DNA of 13,245 bases from an uncultured Clostridia bacterium (lineage in GTDB: Bacteria; Bacillota_A; Clostridia; TANB77; CAG-508): contig CANQQF010000032.1 in NCBI GenBank assembly GCA_947625985.1, positions 1-13,245 of the forward strand. Reading direction: 5' to 3'. Positions 5,778 to 13,245 of the stretch are shown here, piece after piece (within the stretch, counting starts at the first letter, position 1; every line of letters begins with the position of its first letter). The notes below the pieces were generated by a model. The model worked only from the letters and a program-made list of their open reading frames with translations, made no database searches and was not told the DNA's origin. Both the position numbers and the translations under genes were made by a program.

Positions 5778-7728
5778 CAAAAGCAAAAAGAATAAAGAAG
5801 AAGAACAAAGAAAGCCAGTTGTAAGAAAAGAAATACCAACAAGTTTAAATAGGACAACAGTAAAAGAACTAATAGCTCCTTCAGGAATAGATGCATCAAA
5901 AATGGAATATTTAAAAATAATATCATCAACACCTAGATATGCGAGAAGCTTTGTAGTATCAACATTACCAAGAATGTGTACATTCCCAAACCTGTTTAGA
6001 GAAATGTACTTATTTGGAGACATAAACACATCAGTATATATAAAACCGGTAGGAGAAGCTAGATCTCAAACAGACTTAAACAAAGTAATAAACGAACTAG
6101 AAACAGAAAGAATAGTAGCAAGAGACAAAGGAAATATCAACAGAGAAAGTACATTAAGACAAAAAAGATTAGAAACAGAGCAACTAAGAGATGAAATAGC
6201 TGCAGGATTTAACAAATTATTTGAAGCATCAATAGTAGCAACACTATTCTCTTATAACTTAGAAGACCTAGAAAAACAAACAAAAATGCTAGTAACAGAA
6301 ATGTCAAAAAACCTAGTAGATATAAAAAGTGCATGGGGAATACAAGAAGAAGCATTTAAAACAAACCTACCACTAATGGCAGACCTAATAAACAAAAGAC
6401 ACACCTTTGATAGACATTCAATGGGAACAGTATTCCCATTTACAACAAGTGATGTAGGACATGATACAGGAGTTCCAATAGGATTTAACAAACAAACAGG
6501 AACCCCAATAATATTTGATAACTTCCACTCATCATTAACAAACTATAACATGGTTATATTTGCTAAATCAGGAGCAGGAAAATCAGTTACAATGAAAATG
6601 TTAATATCAAGATCATCAGTATTAATGAACATAGAAAGTTTAGCACTAGATGCAGAAGGTGAGTATAAAATAGTTGCGGAAAGCTTAGGAGGAATAAATG
6701 TAACACTAAGCCCAACATCAAAAACAGTTATAAACGTATTTGACATAGAGCCAGAAAAAGTAAAAGATGAAATAACAGGAAAAGAAAGAACCGTACTAAA
6801 CGTAGAAAACAAAGTTGAAGATGTTACACAAGCATTACTAACAATGGCAAGAGGAAGTACAAGAAGTTCAGAAGTAAACGAAATGACAAAACAAATAATA
6901 GCAGAATCCGTAGCAGAAGAGTATGCAGCATTAGGAATAAACGGAAACCCAAATAGTATATATGAAAAGAGCAATAGCTTTAATGCAAGAGATAAACTAT
7001 ATAGAAACAAAAAGAAAATGCCAACAATAGGATCATGGTATAGAAGAATAATGTATAAAGCAAGAGAAAATAAAAATGATGACTACCGTATACATTATAG
7101 TTACTTATTAAAAGTTATGAAACAATACATAAGAGAATATGATGGACAAATGGCATACTTTGATGGACAATCAACATTTGACTTATTAGATGGAGCACCA
7201 TTTATAAACCTAGACATATCACAGCTAGAAGAAAGATTTGCAAGACCGCTTGCACAACAAATACTTCTATCATGGATATGGGAAAAATTCGTTAAGAAAA
7301 ACAGTGAAGACAGAAGAAAAGCAAGAAAGAAAAGAGTTATATTAGACGAGGCATGGATGTTACTTCCATACCCAGAAGCCGTAGACTTCTTAAACACAAT
7401 GGCAAGACGTGCAAGAAAAAGAAATGTATCATTAGCAATAATATCACAAAGATTTCAAGACTTCTATGAAAAACCAGAAGCACAAGCAGTTTTAACATCA
7501 TCAGATACAAAAATGTTTTTAGCACAAGATAAATCAGAAATAGCACTATTAAAAGAAGTATTTAAATTAAGTGAAGGAGAGTCGAACTTCCTAATAACAT
7601 GCCTGAAAGGAGAAGGACTATTAAAAGTAGGAGGAGACTCAGCAATAATACAAATAACACCAACAGCAAAAGAATTCGAATTTGTAGAAACAAACTTAAA
7701 CAAATTAGTTCAAAAAAGCCAACAATAA
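5770..7728 (+). CDS. virB4: VirB4-type ATPase of the type IV secretion system
   Basis: A 652-residue ATPase that energises pilus biogenesis and substrate transfer at the inner face of the membrane. An N-terminal domain (about 27-235) begins TVKELIAPSGID and contains the family's YARSFVVSTLPR segment (57-68). The C-terminal RecA-like domain carries Walker A AKSGAGKS (265-272, K271), a DAEGEY segment (about 295-300), Walker B VILDEAW (D526, E527) and the VirB4 signature RRARKRNVSLAIISQRFQDF (about 546-565), plus a terminal GEGLLKVGG segment. Length and motif order match Gram-positive VirB4/TraE/ConE proteins, and all key catalytic residues are present. The start ATG overlaps the preceding gene by 8 nt, with GGAGG 8 nt upstream inside that gene's last codons. 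It could be confused with a HerA/VirD4-type ATPase, but the N-terminal domain and the PrgI neighbour argue for VirB4. Confidence 0.92.
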   Translation: MFNKSKKNKEEEQRKPVVRKEIPTSLNRTTVKELIAPSGIDASKMEYLKIISSTPRYARSFVVSTLPRMCTFPNLFREMYLFGDINTSVYIKPVGEARSQTDLNKVINELETERIVARDKGNINRESTLRQKRLETEQLRDEIAAGFNKLFEASIVATLFSYNLEDLEKQTKMLVTEMSKNLVDIKSAWGIQEEAFKTNLPLMADLINKRHTFDRHSMGTVFPFTTSDVGHDTGVPIGFNKQTGTPIIFDNFHSSLTNYNMVIFAKSGAGKSVTMKMLISRSSVLMNIESLALDAEGEYKIVAESLGGINVTLSPTSKTVINVFDIEPEKVKDEITGKERTVLNVENKVEDVTQALLTMARGSTRSSEVNEMTKQIIAESVAEEYAALGINGNPNSIYEKSNSFNARDKLYRNKKKMPTIGSWYRRIMYKARENKNDDYRIHYSYLLKVMKQYIREYDGQMAYFDGQSTFDLLDGAPFINLDISQLEERFARPLAQQILLSWIWEKFVKKNSEDRRKARKKRVILDEAWMLLPYPEAVDFLNTMARRARKRNVSLAIISQRFQDFYEKPEAQAVLTSSDTKMFLAQDKSEIALLKEVFKLSEGESNFLITCLKGEGLLKVGGDSAIIQITPTAKEFEFVETNLNKLVQKSQQ

Positions 7729-7757
7729 AGTTAAATAAATAACTGAAAGGGAAAAAT

Positions 7758-10700
7758 GTGAAAAAAATAAAAAAAAGTAAAACAGGAAAATATATAACAA
7801 TAACATTAGTCTTTGTTATATTGTTTAACTTAATAGTTCCAAATTACACATATGCAGCAGGAGATTGGGTAGGAAACCTAATAGAATTAGTTGCAGATAT
7901 AGTATGCTCAATAGGGGATTCAGTAATAAATTTTGTACAAGGAACAATGATGCCTGGAAGCCCTAAAGCCGTAGCAAGAAGAAATAATATAACAGATTTA
8001 GAGTTAAAAGAAATAAACATGTCAAGAGCACAAGCAACCATAACATTTAAAGAGCATCCTTTTCCAATGATTTATTATAGCCCAGCAGCAATATTTTCAA
8101 ATCGAGTAGCACAACTAGATGTAAACATATTAGATCCAGGAAGTAACTATGAAAAACAATATGAATTCCTATTAGCATATGCAGATAATTATGGTTCAGG
8201 TGATGAAGCAACATTTGTGAAAGACATGCAAGATTTTTGTGGACTAAATGAAGGAGAAGCAAAAGAAACATTTAAACTAGTTAACCAAATAAGAGAACTT
8301 GGAAGAGGTGCATCTACATCTCAAAGAAAATCAGTGCTTGGTGGAAAAATAATAAACTCTGAAGGAGAAGAAGAGTCAAATAAATTATCCAACTCAGCAG
8401 TAATAATCAGTTCGATAGCATCAAAATGGTATATAGCATTAAGAAACATATGTATAGTAGCACTATTAATAATTCTTTTATACATAGGAATAAGAATTAT
8501 ACTTACAAGTGTATCAGAAGAGCTAGCAAAATATAAAAAAATGCTACAAGGTTGGTTAATAGCACTAATATTAGTCTTTTTCATACATTATTTAATGTTA
8601 GTACTACTATCATCAACACAAGCTATCGTAAATGCATTAGCAGAATCAGTATTTGACGATATTACAGTAACAACAGGGACAGGAACAAAATTTGCAGGAA
8701 ACTTAACAGGAGGAGACAAACTATTTAGAGCAGCAAGAGTATTAGAATCAACAGAAAGAGCTAATTTAAAAGATGATGAAAATGGATGGTTAGACACATT
8801 TGGATATGCACTTATGTATTTAATGCTAATAATGTACACCTTAATATTTACATTAAAATATTTTAGAAGATTAGTATATATGGCATTTTTAACAATATTT
8901 GCACCGTTTGTGGCATTAACATATCCAATAGATAAAATGAATGACAATAGAGCACAAGCTTTTAGTTATTGGTTTAGAGAATATTCATTCAACCTATTTT
9001 TACAACCAATACATTTAATACTATATGTATTTTTACTACAATCAGCTTTAGATTTTGCCCAAAGTAATATTATATATGGAATAATAGCACTATCATTCTT
9101 AGTAGAAGCAGAAAAATTCATAAGAAACATGTTCGGAGTAAGAGGAGAAGGCGGAGGCTTTTCACAAGAAGCAGAAGGATTCTCAACAGGAGCATTATTT
9201 GCATCAGGATTAAGAATGTTAGATAGAATGGCTTCAAGAGAAAATAAAATGTTAACAGGAGCAGCAAATGATAAAGTATCAGCAGAAAATGGAAATGAAG
9301 ATGATGGAAATATACGTCAACAAGAAATAAAAGATGACGATGCAGTAGCAAGTATAGAAAGTTTTGATAGTGGAGCAGAAGACACCGAAGAACCTGAAGA
9401 AGATCCATTACTATCAAACGATGACGAAATTAACATTGAAGGAGAATCACCAACAGGATTATTTGGAGATGTAGTATATGGTTCAGACCAATTAGATGAA
9501 TTTGACACATATGAATTTGGAAGTAATGGACCAGAAGATATGACAGAATTAGGAACACAAAATCCAGATTCTGATGAATTAGGTGCAGGAACACGACCTC
9601 TTATAGATGATCCAACACAAGAAAACAATCCAGGATTTTTTGGAAGAACAATTAGAGGAATATCAAGAGCAACAAGAGGAAGATTTATAAATAAAGATAA
9701 TACAGTTAGATTAGCAAAATTTGCTACAAGAGCATCATTAGGATTAGCAGGAGCAGCAACATTAGGAACAATAGGACTAGCAGCAGGACTAGCAAGTGGA
9801 GAGGGACTAACAGGAGCATTAAAATATGCAGGACTTGGTGCAGCATCAGGAGGTGCACTAGGATTAGCAACGGCGAACTTAGGAATGCGTGCAATAACAG
9901 GAGCGAAAACAATAGGAAAGAGATTTACAGGAGACTTCAGAAGAGGATATTACTCACCAAAAGAATTTAGAGCAAGAGAAAATGCTAGAATAGCAAGAGA
10001 ATTCTTAAGAGATAGAGAATCAATAAACTTCTTCAAAGATAATTATGGAGATAAATATAAAGAAAAAATGCAACAAGCATTACAACTAAAGAGATATGGA
10101 ATAAATGATTTAAATCAATTAAATAAAGCAGTAGATATACAAGATAAATATGGATTAACAGAACAACAAACAGCAACAATAGCAAAATTAGGAAATGCTA
10201 TATCAAAACAAGACTTAATAGATCCAGAAAAACGTGCGGAAATAATGAAAATGTTAGATAAACAATTATCAAATGCACAAGACAGAGTAAGAGTTATGAG
10301 TTATTTAGATCAATATCATTCAATAGAAAAAGAAACAGGATTAACTTCACAAGGACTAAACGACGCTGCAGAAAACATTAGAACAATAGAAGAACCAAAT
10401 ATTAATAACGATAGACAAAATACAAATACACCAAAACCAAAATCAAATAAAAAAGCTTCAACTCCAGAAGATACATTTGATATAAATAACGAACAAAATG
10501 AAAATGTAGATGAGCCTTTACAATTAAGAGATGGTTCAGATTTAGAAAATGAAATAGAAGGAAATAATCAAGAAGAAGGAAAAGTTATCATGACATATGG
10601 AGACATAAAAACAATAGATATAAACACACAGACTCAAAAAGAAGGAATAAATAATGGAATAGACAAAGAGGAAACAGATGATTTTTCTATAGATGAAAAT

Positions 10701-10979
10701 AAAGAAGAAACAAGAAGCAATAGTATAAAAGAAAATAGTAATGAAGAAGGAAAACAAAAAAACAATTCAGAACAAGATTTAAAAGCAGAAGCAGAAAGGC
10801 TAGAAAAAGAAGCAAAAGAAATAAAACAACAAATAGATGAAAACAAGAAAAAGTTAATAGAAGCAAAAGAAGAAGAAAGAGAGAAATACTTAGTAGAAGA
10901 AAAAAGACTTGAAGAAAAACAAAAAGAAAATTATATTAAAATAACAAAAATAAAGGATGAGTATAACAAATTGCAGTAA
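7758..10979 (+). CDS. VirB6/TrbL-like channel protein, paralog A
   Basis: A 1073-residue polytopic protein, probably the inner-membrane channel. A signal sequence or first TM (13-33, YAA) leads into an outside domain (35 to about 220) holding QGTMMPGSPKAV (61-72). TMs lie near 229-249, 266-286, 347-367, 370-390, 412-432 and 438-455. The TM4-TM5 region has the TrbL-like pattern AFLTIFAPFVALTYPIDK...WFRE...LQPIHL. The first TM pair encloses GIRIILTSVSEELAKYKK (244-261), resembling the pilin loop. The cytoplasmic C-terminus contains an acidic low-complexity segment (about 510-620), a Gly/Ala-rich hydrophobic stretch (655-712), a helical region and a coiled coil (1006-1073). The start is GTG at 7758 with AAAGGG upstream; an ATG two bases earlier is out of frame and stops at once. 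It is much longer than classic VirB6, like many Gram-positive TrbL-type proteins. Confidence 0.82.
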   Translation: MKKIKKSKTGKYITITLVFVILFNLIVPNYTYAAGDWVGNLIELVADIVCSIGDSVINFVQGTMMPGSPKAVARRNNITDLELKEINMSRAQATITFKEHPFPMIYYSPAAIFSNRVAQLDVNILDPGSNYEKQYEFLLAYADNYGSGDEATFVKDMQDFCGLNEGEAKETFKLVNQIRELGRGASTSQRKSVLGGKIINSEGEEESNKLSNSAVIISSIASKWYIALRNICIVALLIILLYIGIRIILTSVSEELAKYKKMLQGWLIALILVFFIHYLMLVLLSSTQAIVNALAESVFDDITVTTGTGTKFAGNLTGGDKLFRAARVLESTERANLKDDENGWLDTFGYALMYLMLIMYTLIFTLKYFRRLVYMAFLTIFAPFVALTYPIDKMNDNRAQAFSYWFREYSFNLFLQPIHLILYVFLLQSALDFAQSNIIYGIIALSFLVEAEKFIRNMFGVRGEGGGFSQEAEGFSTGALFASGLRMLDRMASRENKMLTGAANDKVSAENGNEDDGNIRQQEIKDDDAVASIESFDSGAEDTEEPEEDPLLSNDDEINIEGESPTGLFGDVVYGSDQLDEFDTYEFGSNGPEDMTELGTQNPDSDELGAGTRPLIDDPTQENNPGFFGRTIRGISRATRGRFINKDNTVRLAKFATRASLGLAGAATLGTIGLAAGLASGEGLTGALKYAGLGAASGGALGLATANLGMRAITGAKTIGKRFTGDFRRGYYSPKEFRARENARIAREFLRDRESINFFKDNYGDKYKEKMQQALQLKRYGINDLNQLNKAVDIQDKYGLTEQQTATIAKLGNAISKQDLIDPEKRAEIMKMLDKQLSNAQDRVRVMSYLDQYHSIEKETGLTSQGLNDAAENIRTIEEPNINNDRQNTNTPKPKSNKKASTPEDTFDINNEQNENVDEPLQLRDGSDLENEIEGNNQEEGKVIMTYGDIKTIDINTQTQKEGINNGIDKEETDDFSIDENKEETRSNSIKENSNEEGKQKNNSEQDLKAEAERLEKEAKEIKQQIDENKKKLIEAKEEEREKYLVEEKRLEEKQKENYIKITKIKDEYNKLQ
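9238..9706 (+). repeat. Long direct repeat, copy 1 (inside VirB6-like A)
   Basis: This stretch matches 12750-13245 inside the next gene in the same reading frame. 9238-9357 (120 bp) is identical to 12750-12869, and 9630-9706 (77 bp) is identical to 13169-13245. Between these lies a short divergent, indel-containing patch (copy 2 is 27 nt longer) and a well-conserved stretch. Because copy 2 is cut by the window edge, the true right end is unknown. Confidence 0.9.
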
Positions 10980-11017
10980 GATGGCAAAAAGGAAGAATAA
11001 AATAGAAAGGAAAAAAC

Positions 11018-13245
11018 ATGAAAAAAATTGTAGAGTCAAAAATAGGAAAAAGTATAATAATTACAATAACTTTCCTTATACTATTTAATTTAATAATTCC
11101 AAGTTATACATATGCAGCTACAGATTCTTGGGCAGGAGTATTAATAGAACCTGTCTCTGATTTAGTGTGTGCATTAGGTGATGCGTGTTTGAATATTATG
11201 CAAGGAATGATGATGCCAGGAAGCCCAAAAGCTGTAACAAAAAGATCACCATTTGAAGCAAAATTGCTTGAAAAAAAGGCAGCAGGTGAAATAACAGAAG
11301 AACAAGCAGAAAGAATAAGAGATCTTAATGAAAGCATAAAACATGACAATTTCTCACTGGATGGGCTTAGAGATATGCCTAAACTTTTTAAACAAGGTAT
11401 TAATGGATTGTATGAAGTGGTTACAGGTAAAACAGGAGGAGAAACATCAACTTACACAATAACTAATGAATACCAAAAAATATTAGAAGAGTTAGGATTG
11501 AGTGCCGATCAAATAAATATATTTTGGACAACTTCAGAAATGGGAAAAATTATGGATCAAATGCCATATCCATTAGTTTATTACAGTCCAGCAGCAATAT
11601 TTGCGAATAGAGTACCAGCACTAGATGTTAACTTTATAGAACCAGCTAGAAACTTTAAAAAACAATACTCTTTTCTTATGGATTTAGCAAAGAAATTTTC
11701 ATCAGATCAAGAAGAAGATTTTGTAACGTATGTAAGAGATTACTATGGCCTAACAGAATTACAAGCAAAAGAATCATTTATATTGGTTAATCAAATTAGA
11801 GATTTAGGAGATAACCCAACAAGGCAACAAAAAGATGCATATCTAGGAAGTTACATAATAAACTCTGACGGAAACAAAGAATCTAATGGAGCAGCAAATA
11901 CTGCAGTTATATTAAGTCCTGTAATTTCAAAATGGTATATAGCTTTAAGAAATATTTCTATATTAGGATTATTAATAGTATTGCTATATATAGGTATTAG
12001 AATATTAATATCTAGTGCAAGTGAAGAATTAGCTAAATATAAAATAATGTTAAAAGATTGGGCAATGGCACTATTTTTAGTATTTTTTATTCACTATTTA
12101 ATGTTAGGAATATTAACAGTAACTGATGGATTAATAGATGCAATCGATGAAAGTGTATTTACATCTAAAAGTGCAACTACAGGAGGAAGTGCAACAAGTA
12201 ATTTTATAGACCAAGGATCTACACAAGATTATTTATTTGCAAATGTTAGAGTGCTAGAATCAATATCAAGATATACTGAATCTGAAAGAGACACCGGATG
12301 GTTAGATGTTTTCGGGTATGCATTAATGTATGCAATGTTAGTTTGGTATACAATAATATTTACAATTAAATATTTAAAAAGAGCAGTATATATGGCATTT
12401 TTAACAGTAATAGCACCAATGGTAGCATTAACATATCCAATAGATAAAATAAAAGATAAAAGAGCACAAGCATTTGATCATTGGTTTAGAGAATATACAT
12501 TTAATCTACTACTACAACCAATACATTTATTACTATATATCATATTAGTATGTTCAGCAATGGAATTTGCTACATCAAACCCAATATATGCAATAGTAGC
12601 ATTAGCCTTCTTATTAGAAGCAGAAAAATATATTAAAAACATGTTCGGCGTTAGAGGAGAAGGTGGAGGACTATCACAAGCAGCAGCAGGATTTACATCA
12701 GGAGCATTATTTGCATCAGGAATGAGAATGTTAGATAGAGTAGCTTCAGGAGAAAATAAAATGTTAACAGGAGCAGCAAATGATAAAGTATCAGCAGAAA
12801 ATGGAAATGAAGATGATGGAAATATACGTCAACAAGAAATAAAAGATGACGATGCAGTAGCAAGTATAGCAAGTTTTGATAGTGGAGGAACAGCTATAGA
12901 AGGGCCAGGAGGTAACATAGGAGATGGTGAAAATCCATTATTATTAGATGGTGATGATAATAATATAAACATTGATGGAGGAGGATCACCAACAGGACTA
13001 TTTGGAGATGTAGTATATGGTCCAGACCAATTAGATGGATTTGACACATATGAATTTGGAAGTAATGGACCAGCAGATATGACAGCATTAGGAACACAAA
13101 ATTCAGATTTTGATGAACTAGGTGTAGGAACACGACCTCTTATAGATGACCCAACTCAAGAAAACAACCCAGGATTTTTTGGAAGAACAATTAGAGGAAT
13201 ATCAAGAGCAACAAGAGGAAGATTTATAAATAAAGATAATACAGT
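11018..13245 (+). CDS. VirB6/TrbL-like channel protein, paralog B (3' end beyond window)
   Basis: 742 codons are visible with no stop; the gene continues past the right edge. The start ATG at 11018 has AAAGG at 11006-11010, and the gene begins 38 nt after paralog A. The architecture follows A: signal/TM (13-33, YAA), outer domain with QGMMMPGSPKAV (62-73), a TM pair around GIRILISSASEELAKYKIML (326-345), further TMs with VYMAFLTVIAPMVALTYPID and LQPIHLLLYI, then FGVRGEGGG and the acidic/Gly-rich cytoplasmic segment. B carries about 82 extra residues between 73 and 182 that A lacks, including a charged helix (about 78-102). The N-terminal half is only moderately similar to A, while the last ~165 codons are nearly identical at DNA level. 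It is probably an alternative or second channel subunit; whether A and B act together or interchangeably is unknown. Confidence 0.85.
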   Translation, partial: MKKIVESKIGKSIIITITFLILFNLIIPSYTYAATDSWAGVLIEPVSDLVCALGDACLNIMQGMMMPGSPKAVTKRSPFEAKLLEKKAAGEITEEQAERIRDLNESIKHDNFSLDGLRDMPKLFKQGINGLYEVVTGKTGGETSTYTITNEYQKILEELGLSADQINIFWTTSEMGKIMDQMPYPLVYYSPAAIFANRVPALDVNFIEPARNFKKQYSFLMDLAKKFSSDQEEDFVTYVRDYYGLTELQAKESFILVNQIRDLGDNPTRQQKDAYLGSYIINSDGNKESNGAANTAVILSPVISKWYIALRNISILGLLIVLLYIGIRILISSASEELAKYKIMLKDWAMALFLVFFIHYLMLGILTVTDGLIDAIDESVFTSKSATTGGSATSNFIDQGSTQDYLFANVRVLESISRYTESERDTGWLDVFGYALMYAMLVWYTIIFTIKYLKRAVYMAFLTVIAPMVALTYPIDKIKDKRAQAFDHWFREYTFNLLLQPIHLLLYIILVCSAMEFATSNPIYAIVALAFLLEAEKYIKNMFGVRGEGGGLSQAAAGFTSGALFASGMRMLDRVASGENKMLTGAANDKVSAENGNEDDGNIRQQEIKDDDAVASIASFDSGGTAIEGPGGNIGDGENPLLLDGDDNNINIDGGGSPTGLFGDVVYGPDQLDGFDTYEFGSNGPADMTALGTQNSDFDELGVGTRPLIDDPTQENNPGFFGRTIRGISRATRGRFINKDNT
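12750..13245 (+). repeat. Long direct repeat, copy 2 (inside VirB6-like B, cut by window end)
   Basis: Partner of 9238-9706, offset 3512 bp at its left side and 3539 bp at its right side. The left boundary is soft: DNA just upstream (from about 12640) is also similar but with scattered differences. Recombination between copies would delete one 3' half and one 5' half and leave an in-frame A/B chimera. Confidence 0.9.

Noticed and set aside
9317..9628. Long minus-strand open frame opposite the VirB6-like A acidic region
   Set aside because: It is a shadow of low-complexity coding sequence and recurs opposite the repeat copy at 12829-13047; no ribosome binding site or promoter.
10981..11007. 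Eight-codon open frame (MAKRKNKI) between the VirB6-like genes
   Set aside because: No ribosome binding site and no sign of translation; it lies in the spacer preceding the next gene's own site.
1..13245. Mycoplasma-type code (TGA = Trp), suggested by the low GC and pilin family
   Set aside because: Trp is always TGG in the genes read and no in-frame TGA occurs in them; all visible genes end in TAA.
1..13245. CRISPR array, tRNA/rRNA, insertion sequence or attachment site
   Set aside because: No regularly spaced repeats, no cloverleaf or rRNA-like segments, no transposase frames or terminal repeats seen.

Overview
The window is very AT-rich. It uses A-ending codons heavily (ATA Ile, AGA Arg, ACA Thr), TAA stops, AGGAGG-type ribosome binding sites and TTGAAA/TATAAT promoters with 17-bp spacers. 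TGG is the only Trp codon and no in-frame TGA occurs, so the standard bacterial code fits and mycoplasma-type recoding is not needed. With a PrgI-type protein next to a VirB4 ATPase, this points to a low-GC Gram-positive (Firmicutes), probably an anaerobic Clostridia-like lineage. That placement is inference; nothing here fixes the species.

Layout. Positions 1-246 are non-coding and hold two hairpins. 247-1713 encodes a polytopic GT-C (PMT/ArnT-like) glycosyltransferase. 1809-3995 holds three secreted or membrane pilin-like genes (VirB2/TrbC-like; from memory resembling the family NCBI calls 'Mbov_0395 family pilin-like'). Each has its own promoter, and the second and third each end in a strong hairpin terminator. 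Between the second and third lies a small membrane-protein gene on the opposite strand with its own promoter and terminator. A promoter at 4157-4185 then starts a tight operon: PrgI-like protein, a membrane-anchored VirB4-N/TraC-like protein without an ATPase domain, a full VirB4 ATPase, and two large VirB6/TrbL-like channel paralogs. The second paralog runs off the right edge.

Together these are the inner-membrane engine (VirB4, PrgI/VirB3-like, VirB6-like) and the candidate pilus or conduit subunits of a Gram-positive type IV secretion/conjugation apparatus. No relaxase, coupling protein (VirD4/TraG), peptidoglycan hydrolase, integrase or origin is visible, so whether the system is an integrative conjugative element, a DNA-uptake device or a secretion machine is undecided.

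The most unusual points are: (i) a TM-loop-TM module with a G-[IV]-[KR]...E-x-A-x-Y-K signature found in all pilin-like proteins and again inside both VirB6-like proteins; (ii) a pilin-like protein that is a tandem fusion of two such modules; (iii) VirB6-like paralogs whose cytoplasmic region is nearly identical at DNA level, including a 120-bp exact match, while their N-terminal halves have diverged, and whose few differences repeatedly exchange Glu for Ala/Gly; (iv) a self-contained antisense transcription unit inside the pilin cluster.
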